A stretch of DNA of 64,000 nucleotides from Pseudonocardia autotrophica (GTDB taxonomy: Bacteria > Actinomycetota > Actinomycetes > Mycobacteriales > Pseudonocardiaceae). The notes under the pieces were generated by a model. That model was not told the origin of the DNA and ran no database searches. It worked only from the letters and a program-made list of their open reading frames with translations. Made by a program: the position numbers and the translations under genes. The stretch covers positions 95,776 through 159,775 of the forward strand of contig NZ_JNYD01000016.1 in NCBI RefSeq assembly GCF_000717175.1, in the 5' to 3' direction. Positions within the stretch are counted from its first letter, which is position 1; each line of letters begins with the position of its first letter. Shown in pieces: positions 26,086 through 36,570 of this stretch.

Positions 26086-27510
26086 TCAGTGGGCCGGTGA
26101 GGGCAGCCGCCAGCTCTCGACCGGGTCGGCGAAGGAGAGCGCCGGGTCGTCCGCGGCGAAGGTCCGCGCCGGACCGGGCCCGGTCGCCCGCGTCTCGAAC
26201 CGGACGGTGACCCGCCCGTGGCCCGCGCCCTGCACCCAGCCGTGCCCGTGCTCGGCGTGGGCGACGTCGTCCCCCGCCCGCCACGGGCTCGCCGGGTCAC
26301 GCGGCCCGTGCCGGCCGCCCGGGCGCGGCCCGAACTCGGTGCCCGGTTCCGGGTGCGCCTCCTCCGAGGTCTCGACGGTGAGCACCGTGTCCGCCCCGGT
26401 GTCGTCCGCGGGCTCCGCGAGCGGGGCCGTGGTCCAGCCCGACGCCGACGGGACGGCCTCGAACAGCGCGGGCGGCGGGCTCTCCGCGAGCCCCGACAGC
26501 GACACCCCGACCAGTCGCACCCCGCCCTCGGGGACCGCGGTGCGGGCCAGGCGCTGCGCGACCGCGGTGAGCGTGGCGAGGTCGGTGGAGGCGAAGGCCG
26601 TGGTCTCGGAGCGGGTATGGGTCTCGAAGTCCGCGTTGCGCGCCTTCACCGTGACGGTACGGGCGGCCCGGCCGTCGACGACGAGCCTGCGGTGGGCCGC
26701 CGCCGTCATGCGCCCGACCTCGCGCAGGACGTCGTCCATCGCGGTGAGGTCGTGCTCGAACGTGGTCTCGGCCGAGATCTGCTTGGCGGCGCCGCGCGGG
26801 GCGACCGGGCGCTCGTCGATCCCGCGGGCGAGCCGGTGGAGCTCGGCGCCGACCGCGGAGCCGAGGACCCCGGCGACCTCGCGGGCGTCCATCGCGGCGA
26901 GGGCGCCGATCGTCTCGATCCCGACCTTGCGGAGCCCGGCCTCGGCCACCGGACCGACGCCCCACAGCGACCGCACCGGCAGCGGGTCCAGCACCTCCCG
27001 CTCGACCTCGGGCGCGACGACCTTCAGCCCGTCCGGCTTCGCCAGCTCCGACGCGATCTTCGCCACCTGCTTGCCCGACCCCGCCCCGACCGACGCGGGC
27101 AGCCCGGTGCGCGCCCGCACCTCGGCCCGCAGCGCGACGCAGAAGGCCTCGACCTCGGCGGCGGACGCACCGGCGAGCGCGGGCGGTTCGAGGAAGGCCT
27201 CGTCGACCGACACCGGCTCCAGTACCGGTGCGGCCTCGCGCAGGACCGCCATGACCTCCTCGGAGATCACCTTGTACAGGGGGAACCGCGGCGGCAGGAC
27301 GGTGGCGTGCGGGCAGCGCCGGCGCGCCTGCCCCATCGGCATCGCCGACCGCGCGCCGAACACCCGCGCCTGGTAGCTGGCCCCCGCGACGACGCCCCGG
27401 CCGCCGGTGCCGCCGACCAGGACCGGCCGGTCCGCGAGCGTCGGCCGGGTGAGCTGCTCGACGGACGCGAAGAACGCATCCATGTCGAGATGCAGGACCC
27501 ACCGGCTCAC
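26086..27510 (-). CDS. dinB: DNA polymerase IV (Y-family, DinB)
   Basis: Translesion polymerase of 474 residues. Active-site residues are intact: HLDMDAFFASVE (Asp9, Asp11) and SVDEAFLE (Asp103, Glu104); YQARVFGARSAMPMGQA follows the first motif. The little-finger domain ends near 355. A C-terminal extension of about 100 residues (GDDVAHAEHGHGWVQGAG, VTVRFETRATGPGP) is typical of one actinobacterial DinB group; no clear beta-clamp motif was seen in it. GTG 27510 gives the standard N-terminus SRWVLHLDMD. No SOS box was identified in the short gap to the AraC gene. Confidence 0.96.
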   Translation of the reverse strand: MSRWVLHLDMDAFFASVEQLTRPTLADRPVLVGGTGGRGVVAGASYQARVFGARSAMPMGQARRRCPHATVLPPRFPLYKVISEEVMAVLREAAPVLEPVSVDEAFLEPPALAGASAAEVEAFCVALRAEVRARTGLPASVGAGSGKQVAKIASELAKPDGLKVVAPEVEREVLDPLPVRSLWGVGPVAEAGLRKVGIETIGALAAMDAREVAGVLGSAVGAELHRLARGIDERPVAPRGAAKQISAETTFEHDLTAMDDVLREVGRMTAAAHRRLVVDGRAARTVTVKARNADFETHTRSETTAFASTDLATLTAVAQRLARTAVPEGGVRLVGVSLSGLAESPPPALFEAVPSASGWTTAPLAEPADDTGADTVLTVETSEEAHPEPGTEFGPRPGGRHGPRDPASPWRAGDDVAHAEHGHGWVQGAGHGRVTVRFETRATGPGPARTFAADDPALSFADPVESWRLPSPAH

Positions 27511-27548
27511 CCCGCCATTGTGACGGTCGGGACCGACGGACCGGTGCG

Positions 27549-28313
27549 TCAGACCCGCGATCCGCGGACCTCGGCCGGCGAGACCCCGCGCTCCTGTGTG
27601 AACACCGCGCTGAACGAGAACGGGTCGGCGTACCCGACCCGGCGGGCGACCGCGGCGACCGTGGCCGAGGGCTCGGCGAGGTACTCCGCGGCCAGCCGCA
27701 TCCGGCGCTGCCGGAGGTGCGCCAGCGGGGCGACGCCCACCACCGTGCGGAACCGCGCGGCGAAGTCGGTCGCGGCGACGCCGGCCTCGGCCGCGAGGGC
27801 CGCGACCGTCCACGGGCGCGCCGGGTCCGCGTCGACCGCGGCGAGGGCGGGCCCGACGACCGGATCGGCCGACCAGGTCGGTTCCGTACCGTGAGGACGG
27901 GCGAACCAGCAGGCCAGGGTGGCCGTGAGCAGGCGTTCCCGCAGGAGGGGCGGACCGTCCGCGGCCACCCGCGCGAGCAGGTCCGGGCACACGCCGTCGG
28001 ACACCACGGCGAGGTCCGGCAGCCCGCCGGCGGCGCCCGCGTAGGTGCAGATCAGCAGCCGGGCGCCGCGGCGTCCGGCCCGGGTCGGCGCGCTGCGGCG
28101 GGCCAGCACGGCGCCACCCCGGGCGAGGTCCGGCTCGGCGAGGGCGCCGTCGAGCACCCCGCACAACACGAGGGACCCGGCGGCCGGGACGGTGAACGGC
28201 TCGCCCGGCGCCAGGACGTGGGTGGCCGGCGGGTCGCCGGTCGGGGGCAGGGTCGCGGGCAGGGTCGCGGCCGCGTGGAGGCCCCGGAGCGGGGAGTCGG
28301 GCGGCGCGGTCAC
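27549..28313 (-). CDS. AraC family transcriptional regulator
   Basis: Regulator of 254 residues. The N-terminal 140 residues form a cupin-like sensor (GEPFTVPAAGSLVLCGVLDG); the C-terminal 150-254 carry two helix-turn-helix motifs (WTVAALAAEAGVAATDFAARF and AAVARRVGYADPFSFSAVF) ending in the AraC signature GVSPAEVR. Cupin AraC members often sense small aliphatic or aromatic compounds. It begins at GTG 28313, 39 bases upstream of dinB's region on the same strand; no functional link is implied. Target genes unknown. Confidence 0.9.
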   Translation of the reverse strand: MTAPPDSPLRGLHAAATLPATLPPTGDPPATHVLAPGEPFTVPAAGSLVLCGVLDGALAEPDLARGGAVLARRSAPTRAGRRGARLLICTYAGAAGGLPDLAVVSDGVCPDLLARVAADGPPLLRERLLTATLACWFARPHGTEPTWSADPVVGPALAAVDADPARPWTVAALAAEAGVAATDFAARFRTVVGVAPLAHLRQRRMRLAAEYLAEPSATVAAVARRVGYADPFSFSAVFTQERGVSPAEVRGSRV

Positions 28314-28536
28314 GCGACTCAGGGTAGAAGCCTCCCGGCCACCCGACCACGGCGGCCGCCTACTCGGCGCAGGGTGATGATCACCGGCTGCGACGATGCC
28401 GGGCGAAGTCCGGGCGGCACGGGGCGCGGTGATCGCCGGGCCGGACGGCCGGACGTGTCGCTCTCCGGTCCCGAACGGCGATCAGGGGTCGGGGCCGCCG
28501 CGGTGCGCGACCAAGGCCCGCCCGCCGTCGGACGAC

Positions 28537-29076
28537 TCAGGAGTCGGAAGGGACCGAGGTGAGGGCGGCGACCAACCGGTCCACGCTGACCTCCCCGCGG
28601 TACTGCTCGCCGTTGACGAACAGCGTGGGCGTGCCGCGCACCCCGCTGCGCACGCCGGAGTTGAAGTCCGCCTCCACCCGGTCCTCGACCAGCCGGGTCG
28701 CGGGCCAGACCACCCGGTCCGGGTTCACCCCGGCCTCGACGGCGTGGTCGCGCAGGTCGGCCTGGGTGAGGCGGGGCGGGCCGGGCGCGTAGAGGCTGTC
28801 GTGCATCGGCCAGAACCGACCCTCGAGCGCCGCCATCTCCGCCGCCGTGGCCGCGGCCAGCGCGTGCGGGTGCAGCTCGTGCAGGGGGAAGTGCCGGAAG
28901 GCGAACCGCAGCTCCGCGCCGAGCCGCTCCCGCACCTCCTCGATCACCGGTGCGGCGGCGCGACAGTACGGGCACTCGAAATCGCCGTACTCCACCAGCG
29001 CCAACGGCGCGTCGATCCGTCCGGCGACGTGGTCGTACGCCCCGAGCGGCGGATCGAGCTGCCCGATTTCGCCCAC
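28537..29076 (-). CDS. DsbA-family thioredoxin-fold oxidoreductase
   Basis: Protein of 179 residues of the DsbA/thioredoxin_4 family with active site Cys35-Pro-Tyr-Cys38 in YGDFECPYCRAAAP, HFPLHELHPHALAAATAAEM, and the cis-Pro loop GVRGTPTLFVNGEQYRG. No signal peptide is seen, so it is probably cytoplasmic. The start is uncertain: GTG 29076 sits right against gaggag, and other codons upstream would overlap the nhaA promoter. It is divergent from nhaA. Proteins fusing NhaA to exactly this domain are known, which suggests a functional pair. Confidence 0.85.
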   Translation of the reverse strand: MGEIGQLDPPLGAYDHVAGRIDAPLALVEYGDFECPYCRAAAPVIEEVRERLGAELRFAFRHFPLHELHPHALAAATAAEMAALEGRFWPMHDSLYAPGPPRLTQADLRDHAVEAGVNPDRVVWPATRLVEDRVEADFNSGVRSGVRGTPTLFVNGEQYRGEVSVDRLVAALTSVPSDS

Positions 29077-29116
29077 CTCCTCGCGTCCGCGTCGGGCCTC
29101 CGGGCAGGATGATCCG

Positions 29117-30457
29117 GTGGCCGTGACGACCCTATCCGAGCGCGGGGAGCTCTCCCGCGCCGCGCGGCAGTTCCTCCGCACCGAGTCCGGCTCGGCGGTG
29201 ATGCTGATCTCCGCCGCCGTGATCGCCCTGCTCTGGGCGAACCTCCCGCTGGGCTACGAGACGTTCTGGCACACCCAGTTGGCCATGAACCTCGGCGAGT
29301 GGTCGCTGAGCCTGGACCTGCGGCACTGGGTCAACGACGGCCTGATGGTGCTGTTCTTCTTCAGCGTCGGCTTGGAGATCGCGCGCGAGATGACCCTCGG
29401 CGAGCTGCGCGGCTTCCGGGCGGTCGCGGCGCCGGCGGCCGCGGCGGTCGGCGGGCTGGTGATCCCCGCGCTCGTCTTCCTCGCCTTCAACGCCGGCACC
29501 GTCGCCCAGAACGCGTGGGGCATCACGATCTCCACCGACACCGCGGTGCTGCTCGGCGTGCTCGCGCTCGTCGGGCCGCGGTGCCCCGACCAGCTGCGGG
29601 TGTTCCTGCTCGCGCTGGCGATCGTCGACGACATCGGCGCCGTCATCGCCATCGCCGTCTTCTACACCGAGCAGGTCGACGTCCTCGCGCTGTTCCTCGC
29701 GATCCTGCTCTTCGCCGCGCTCCTCGGGCTGCGGTTCGTCCGGTTCTGGCGGACGCCCTTCTACGCGGTCATCGGCGTGGTCATGTGGGTCGCCGTGCTG
29801 GCGTCGGGCGTGCACCCGAGCGTCGTCGGGGTGGCGTTGGGCCTGCTCGTCAACGCCTACGCGCCGCGGCGGCAGGACATGAAGCGCGCGCTGATCGTCG
29901 GGAAGACGTTCATCCTCGACCCGACGCCCGAACGCGCCCTCGCCGCGCAGGCCGCGGTCACGGAGGCGGTCTCGCCCAACGAGCGGCTGCAGCTGAAGAT
30001 CCAGCCCTGGTCGAGCTACGTGATCGTGCCGCTGTTCGTGCTGGCCAACGCCGGCGTGGTGCTCGACCGCGAGACCCTCACCGCCGCGTTCGCCTCGCCG
30101 CTGACCTGGGGCATCATCGTCGGGCTCGTGCTGGGCAAGCCGATCGGCGTCACGCTCGGCACGTGGGTGGCGCTGCGCACCGGCATCGGGCGCGTCCCGG
30201 ACACCCTGCGCTGGGGCCAGCTCTTCGGCGGGGCCGGGCTGTCCGGCATCGGGTTCACGGTCGCCCTGTTCGTGACCGAGCTGGCGCTCGACGACGAGCT
30301 CCTCATCAGCGAGGCCAAGATCGGCATCCTGACGGGGTCGGTGCTCGCGGCCCTGGTGGGCTGGCTGGTGTTCCGGGTGGCGGGGGAGCGCGGCGGGCAG
30401 TGCTCGCCGTCCGGGCTGCCGACGCTGCCGCCGCGACCCTGGCGGCCGGTCGACTGA
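29117..30457 (+). CDS. nhaA: Na+/H+ antiporter NhaA
   Basis: Membrane antiporter of 446 residues, about 12 segments. Signature regions: LMVLFFFSVGLEIAREMTLGEL (core FFFSVGLEIAREM), ISTDTAVLLGVLALVG and the ion-binding Asp pair in LALAIVDDIGAVIAIAVFYT. The C-terminal half has PLFVLANAGVV and GLVLGKPIGV. GTG 29117 (or 29123) starts the protein, with gcagga upstream. It exchanges sodium for protons in pH and salt homeostasis. A hairpin terminator lies 57 bases past the stop. Confidence 0.95.
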   Translation: MAVTTLSERGELSRAARQFLRTESGSAVMLISAAVIALLWANLPLGYETFWHTQLAMNLGEWSLSLDLRHWVNDGLMVLFFFSVGLEIAREMTLGELRGFRAVAAPAAAAVGGLVIPALVFLAFNAGTVAQNAWGITISTDTAVLLGVLALVGPRCPDQLRVFLLALAIVDDIGAVIAIAVFYTEQVDVLALFLAILLFAALLGLRFVRFWRTPFYAVIGVVMWVAVLASGVHPSVVGVALGLLVNAYAPRRQDMKRALIVGKTFILDPTPERALAAQAAVTEAVSPNERLQLKIQPWSSYVIVPLFVLANAGVVLDRETLTAAFASPLTWGIIVGLVLGKPIGVTLGTWVALRTGIGRVPDTLRWGQLFGGAGLSGIGFTVALFVTELALDDELLISEAKIGILTGSVLAALVGWLVFRVAGERGGQCSPSGLPTLPPRPWRPVD

Positions 30458-30513
30458 GGCCGTGTCTCTCAACCCGGCGCCGCCGGGTCCGGTGATCCAC
30501 GTCGGCTCCCGGT

Positions 30514-30533
30514 AAGGCAGCCGGGGCTGCCTT
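30514..30533 (+). terminator. Hairpin terminator after nhaA
   Basis: A perfect 9-bp stem aaggcagcc/ggctgcctt with a two-base spacer (gg) followed by cctcc. It lies between the convergent nhaA and phosphopantetheinyl transferase genes and could stop transcription from either side. There is no long T-tract, as usual in GC-rich actinobacteria. Confidence 0.55.
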
Positions 30534-30618
30534 CCTCCCGGGGCGTATTCGGGTGCCCCGGCAACGCCGGCGGGGACGGCGTGGGCGCCGGTGGCGGGTC
30601 GGGAGAGACGGCTTCTGG

Positions 30619-31287
30619 TCAGCGGAGCAGGGCGGCGCCGTCGTGGACCCGGACCTCCGGGGCGACGGCGCCGAGTCCGGCCACCGCGGCCGGATGGTCC
30701 GGGCCCGCCTCGAGGTCGACGACCCAGGCCGCGCCGGGCCCGTCCGTCCAGGCCTCGACGGCGCCAGTGGGGCCGAGGGTGATCGCGTCCATGGGGCTCG
30801 CGAGACCCTCGCCGGTGGCCTTGAGCAGCGCTTCCTTGCGGGTCCAGATCGTGAGGAACGCCCGGGCGTCGGCCGGCGGGCGGGTGCGCTCGACGGGGGA
30901 GAGGGCGTGCTCGGCGAGGCGGTCGAGGTCGGAGAGGGCGCGGACCTCCTCGACGTCGAGGCCGACGGGTCCGTCGTCGCTCAGCGCGACGCCCACGAAG
31001 TCCCCGGAGTGCGTCAGGGAGAAGGCCGGCGCGGCGCCGGTGGCCAGGCGGGGCTTGCCGTGGGGCTTGCCGCAGCGGCAGGTCCGGTCGAGCGCGATCC
31101 CCGTGGGGTCTGTGTCGAGCCGCGCCCCCAGCAATAGCCGGGTGAGGGCGTGCGCGGCGAGGTAGCGAGCCTGGTCGACGGGGCGACGGAAGGCCGCGAG
31201 CCGGGTGCGCTCGTGGGCGTCGAGCAGCGCGACGAGCTGCGGCGCCGACGAGGGGTCGACGGGGCGGGCCCACCAGACGTCCGGCAC
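30619..31287 (-). CDS. 4'-Phosphopantetheinyl transferase (Sfp-like)
   Basis: Enzyme of 222 residues that moves 4'-phosphopantetheine from CoA onto carrier-protein serines. Magnesium and CoA motifs: GLDVEEV (Asp111, Glu113) and TIWTRKEALLKATG (Trp148, Lys151, Glu152, Lys156). An upstream CRCGKPHGKPRL (70-82) and FSLTHSGDFVGVAL are also typical of the Sfp group, which serves polyketide, peptide and fatty-acid carriers. No carrier protein or synthase is nearby, so its clients are elsewhere. GTG 31287 is the chosen start. Confidence 0.92.
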   Translation of the reverse strand: MPDVWWARPVDPSSAPQLVALLDAHERTRLAAFRRPVDQARYLAAHALTRLLLGARLDTDPTGIALDRTCRCGKPHGKPRLATGAAPAFSLTHSGDFVGVALSDDGPVGLDVEEVRALSDLDRLAEHALSPVERTRPPADARAFLTIWTRKEALLKATGEGLASPMDAITLGPTGAVEAWTDGPGAAWVVDLEAGPDHPAAVAGLGAVAPEVRVHDGAALLR

Positions 31288-31420
31288 GGGCCGAGCGTAG
31301 TCGGTTGCGGTGCACGGGCGTCGCGACAACGGTCGGGACACCGCAGGTCGTCGAGGCCCCGGAGTGTGCGGTGGGGCGCGACTCGCGGGAGTTCAGGGCG
31401 CGGCTCGCGGGGCTGGAGCG

Positions 31421-31496
31421 CGACTCGCGGTGCCGGAACTCCCGACTCGCGGTGCCGGAACTCCCGACTCGCGGTGCCGGAACTCCCGACTCGCGG
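31421..31496. repeat. 22-bp tandem repeat, three identical units and a partial fourth
   Basis: The unit cgactcgcggtgccggaact(cc) occurs exactly at 31421, 31443 and 31465, with a partial unit cgactcgcgg at 31487. Two diverged relatives precede it (around 31377 and 31399: actcgcgggagttcagg and ggctcgcggggctggag). The array lies between the starts/ends of two minus-strand genes and codes for nothing credible. Confidence 0.9.
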
Positions 31497-31512
31497 GACG
31501 GGCTGGTCGATG

Positions 31513-31552
31513 GGAGGGGAGCGGGGCCGCTCGAGCGGTCCCGCTCCCCTCC
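31513..31552. other. Long hairpin, 19-bp stem
   Basis: Left arm ggaggggagcggggccgct (31513-31531) and right arm 31534-31552 pair over 19 positions with one G-T wobble and a two-base cg loop. It lies just past the 22-bp repeat array and 24 bases from the terminator of the small gene, so it could be a second terminator or a separate palindromic element; its sequence is unrelated to the 42-bp palindromes. Confidence 0.7.
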
Positions 31553-31575
31553 GGCGATCCCCCCACGGGTGGGTT

Positions 31576-31614
31576 GCGGCGGGGCCGGCGCCCAGGAGTG
31601 GCCGGCCCCGCCGC
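31576..31614 (-). terminator. Strong hairpin terminator of the 62-residue gene
   Basis: A perfect 14-bp stem, gcggcggggccggc (31576-31589) with its complement at 31601-31614, closes an 11-base loop. It starts four bases beyond the stop codon of the small minus-strand gene at 31619. No T-tract follows, but the stem is among the strongest in the window. Confidence 0.75.
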
Positions 31615-31618
31615 GGTC

Positions 31619-31807
31619 TCAGCCGCTGCGACGTGCGGCGAAGTCGGTGCGGAAGTGCACCGGGGTGGTGCTCGCCCGGCCGACCCGGGCGAGGGTGCGC
31701 GGCGCGTCCGAGCCGGTGGCCTGCGGGGTCTTCCCGCGGGCGGCGGCGCGGCGGGCGGCGCGGTTGGTGGGCTGGGTCGGGGTCTGGCAGGTGTCACGTA
31801 CTCGCAC
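31619..31807 (-). CDS. Small basic hypothetical protein, 62 residues
   Basis: Short gene starting at GTG 31807 with a textbook aggagg site 5 bases upstream, a stop at 31619-31621 and a 14-bp terminator hairpin directly after. The product is basic and Thr/Ala/Arg-rich: VRVRDTCQTPTQPTNRAARR at the start, then TSSTPVHFRTDFA-like VHFRTDFAARRSG at the end. No signal peptide or membrane segment. I do not recognise a family. The ribosome site plus terminator make it more convincing than other short frames here. The region's other open frames are antisense shadows. Confidence 0.6.
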   Translation of the reverse strand: MRVRDTCQTPTQPTNRAARRAAARGKTPQATGSDAPRTLARVGRASTTPVHFRTDFAARRSG

Positions 31808-32122
31808 GAGGACCTCCTGGAGGAGATGAGGGGCCGCCCCGAGGGGCGGTGTGCGCGTCCTCCCGTGGATCACTGCGCGGCGCTCGACGCAGGAGCGACG
31901 GGCGGATCCGGGGATCGCGGGCCGCAACACGCGCGCGATCCGAGGAGGGAGGACGTCCGGCCACTGCGGGGCGGCCCGGACGGACAGGAACCGGTCGGCG
32001 CGGAGATGCGCCGGGAACGGGTGGCGGCCTCAGAGCGGAGAACCGCCGCGCCGTCTCACAGGGTGATGAGGTCCATGGCCGAAACCCTAGGGACACCTCC
32101 CGTCCGGCGCGACCGAATTACG
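31808..32122. other. Intergenic region between divergent genes
   Basis: About 315 bases between the small minus-strand gene and the FAD oxidoreductase. It holds the small gene's ribosome site (in the palindrome cctcctggaggag at 31812-31824) and presumably both promoters; gaattac just ahead of GTG 32123 could be a -10 for a leaderless transcript. An in-frame ATG at 32075 is a possible longer start. No other gene is supported. Confidence 0.4.
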
Positions 32123-33235
32123 GTGACCCGTGTGGACGGCTCCCCGGACGTGATCGTGATCGGCGGCGGGATCGCCGGTGCCTCGGTGGCCTACGAGATC
32201 GCCGCGCACCGCTCGGTGCTGCTGCTGGAGGCCGAGTCGTCGCTGGCGGTGCACTCGACCGGCCGCTCGGCGGCGACCTACATCCCCGGCCACGGCACCG
32301 CCGTCTTCCGCGCGCTCATCCGGGCGAGCGCGCCGCGCTTCGCCGCGCTCGCCGAGGAGCTGGAGGCGCCCCCCTTCCTGCGGCCGCTGACCGTCGTCTG
32401 GGCGGCGTCCGACGAGGACGGCGAGCGCGCGCTGCGGCAGCTGCTGACCGAGTGGGCCACCGAACCCGACGGTCCCCACGCCCTGACCGGTGCCGAGACC
32501 GCGAAGGCCTGCCCCGGCCTGCGGGACGTGCGCACGGGCGCGATCACCGAGTCGGCCGCGGACGCCGACGCCATCGGCCTGCACGGCGCCTACGTCCGCG
32601 GGCTGCGCCGCCGGGGCGGCCGGGTCGTGCAGGGCGCCCGGGTCACCGCGATCGCGCGGACCGGAGACGCGTGGCGGGTCGAGACCCCGGCGGGCACGTG
32701 GACCGCGCCCGACGTCGTCGACGCGGCCGGGTCGTGGGCGGACATCGTCGCCGCCTTCGCCGGGGTGCCGAAAGCGGGCCTCACCCCGTACCGCCGCACG
32801 ATCGCGATCTCCCCGTGCACGCTGCCCGCGGGGATGCCGATGCTGATCGACGCCGCCGAGCGCTTCTACTGCAAGCCGGAGGGCGAGACCCTGCTGCTCT
32901 CGCCCGGCGACGAGACGCCCGCCGAGCCCGGCGACGCCCGTCCGGACGAGCTCGACGTCGCCCTCGCCCTCGAGCGGGTCGAGGAGGCGCTGCACCTCGG
33001 CCTGCGCTCGGTGCGCACCTCGTGGGCGGGCCTGCGGACCTTCGCGCCGGACCGGGACCCGGTCGTCGGACCTCGCCCGGAGTTCCCCGGGTTCCACTTC
33101 TTCGCCGGTCAGGGCGGTTCCGGGATCGAGTCGGCACCCGCCCTGGCCGCGCTCGGCGCGGCCGTCGTGACGGATACCCAGGTGCCCGCGGACGTCGCCG
33201 TCCGGCCGGAGCAGGTGTCTCCGTCACGCTTGTAA
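32123..33235 (+). CDS. FAD-dependent oxidoreductase (DAO family)
   Basis: Flavoprotein of 370 residues of the glycine/D-amino-acid oxidase family. The dinucleotide motif VIVIGGGIAGASVAYEIA (10-27) is followed by EAESSLAVHSTGRSAATY, where an Arg-Ser-Ala segment contacts FAD in relatives, and the C-terminal WAGLRTFAPDRDPVVG and FFAGQGGSGIESAPA. Substrate cannot be assigned. GTG 32123 (alternatives GTG 32132, ATG 32075) is chosen because a -10-like sequence lies just upstream. The P450 gene follows 33 bases after the stop, so co-transcription is possible. Confidence 0.85.
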   Translation: MTRVDGSPDVIVIGGGIAGASVAYEIAAHRSVLLLEAESSLAVHSTGRSAATYIPGHGTAVFRALIRASAPRFAALAEELEAPPFLRPLTVVWAASDEDGERALRQLLTEWATEPDGPHALTGAETAKACPGLRDVRTGAITESAADADAIGLHGAYVRGLRRRGGRVVQGARVTAIARTGDAWRVETPAGTWTAPDVVDAAGSWADIVAAFAGVPKAGLTPYRRTIAISPCTLPAGMPMLIDAAERFYCKPEGETLLLSPGDETPAEPGDARPDELDVALALERVEEALHLGLRSVRTSWAGLRTFAPDRDPVVGPRPEFPGFHFFAGQGGSGIESAPALAALGAAVVTDTQVPADVAVRPEQVSPSRL

Positions 33236-33268
33236 GCGCGCGCTGACTTCTTGCGGCACGATGGGCGC

Positions 33269-34465
33269 ATGGCGCCGACCACCACCTCCGGCCTCGAGCT
33301 CTTCGACGGGCCGTTCTGGAGCGATCCCTACCCGGCCTACGCCGAGCTACGCGCGGACGAGCCGGTGCGCAGGCTCGACCTGCCCGACGGCCCGATGTGG
33401 ATCATCGCGCGGTACGAGGACGCGCGGGCCGCGTTCGTCGACGCGCGGTTCTCCAAGGACTGGCGCTACACCCTGCCGGCCGACCAGCGCGCCGCGATGC
33501 CGGCCGCGCCCACGCCGATGATGCTGCTGCTGGACCCCCCGGACCACACCCGGCTGCGCAAGCTCGTCAGCCGCTCGTTCACCGCCCGGCGCATGGCCGG
33601 GCTGCGCCCCCGCGTGCAGGAGATCGCCGACGACCTGCTGGCCGACCTGCCCGCCGGCGGCACCGTGGACCTGATGGCGCACTACGCCTTCCTGCTGCCG
33701 GTCCGGGTGATCTGCGAGCTGCTCGGGGTGCCGGCGGAGGACCGCGACGACTTCGGCCGCTGGTCGTCGACCATGATCGACGAATCGCCCCAGGACGAGA
33801 AGTTCGCCGCCTCCCAGAAGCTGTCGGAGTACCTGGCGGGGCTGATCGACCGCAAGCGCACCGAGCCGGACGACGCCCTGCTCAGTGCGCTCACCCAGGT
33901 CTCGGACGAGGACGGGGACGCGCTGTCGCAGGAGGAGCTCGTCGCCATGGCGATGCTGCTGCTCATCGCCGGCCACGAGACCACCGTCAACCTGATCGGC
34001 AACGGCATCCTCGGCCTGCTCACCCACCCCGAGCAGCGCGAGATCCTGGCGGACAAGCCGGAGCTGTGGCCCAGCGCCGTCGAGGAGTTCCTGCGCTGGG
34101 ACTCGCCGGTCACCAACGCGCCGGTGCGGTTCGCGGCCGAGGACGTCGAGGTCGCGGGGACGACGATCCCCGAGGGCGCCGTGGTCATGCTGGGGATCGC
34201 CGCGGCCAACCGCGACGACGCCCGGTTCGCCGACGCCGCCCGGCTCGACGTGAGCCGCGACGACCGCGGGCACCTCGCCTTCGGCTACGGCCTGCACCAC
34301 TGCCTTGGCGCCCCGCTGGCCCGGATCGAGGGCGAGGTGGCGCTGCGCAGCCTGTTCACCGCGCGTCCGGACATGGCCCTGGCCGCCTCGGACCTCACCC
34401 ACCGGCGCAGCACCCTGGTCCGCGGTGTGACGGAGCTGCCGGTCCGCCTCGGCGAACCCGCCTGA
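33269..34465 (+). CDS. Cytochrome P450
   Basis: Bacterial class I-type P450 of 398 residues. All key elements are present: the I-helix oxygen motif AGHETT (234-239), the K-helix ExxR in EEFLRWDSP, and the haem loop [15 protein letters not shown] with Cys345 as thiolate ligand. The sequence [20 protein letters not shown] is typical of CYP107/CYP105-like soluble enzymes. No ferredoxin or reductase gene is adjacent. ATG 33269 gives the normal N-terminus. Substrate unknown. Confidence 0.95.
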   Translation: MAPTTTSGLELFDGPFWSDPYPAYAELRADEPVRRLDLPDGPMWIIARYEDARAAFVDARFSKDWRYTLPADQRAAMPAAPTPMMLLLDPPDHTRLRKLVSRSFTARRMAGLRPRVQEIADDLLADLPAGGTVDLMAHYAFLLPVRVICELLGVPAEDRDDFGRWSSTMIDESPQDEKFAASQKLSEYLAGLIDRKRTEPDDALLSALTQVSDEDGDALSQEELVAMAMLLLIAGHETTVNLIGNGILGLLTHPEQREILADKPELWPSAVEEFLRWDSPVTNAPVRFAAEDVEVAGTTIPEGAVVMLGIAAANRDDARFADAARLDVSRDDRGHLAFGYGLHHCLGAPLARIEGEVALRSLFTARPDMALAASDLTHRRSTLVRGVTELPVRLGEPA

Positions 34466-34523
34466 GACGGCGGCCGCGCGGGTACAACGGAGGGACACGT
34501 CGCCGAGCCGGAGGTCGCGCGCG

Positions 34524-36560
<2,037 letters not shown>

Positions 36561-36570
36561 GGTCAGAGGT

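Noticed and set aside
30016..31315. Open frames antisense to nhaA and in other frames of the transferase gene
   Set aside because: No domain, no ribosome site; nhaA and the phosphopantetheinyl transferase account for the bases.
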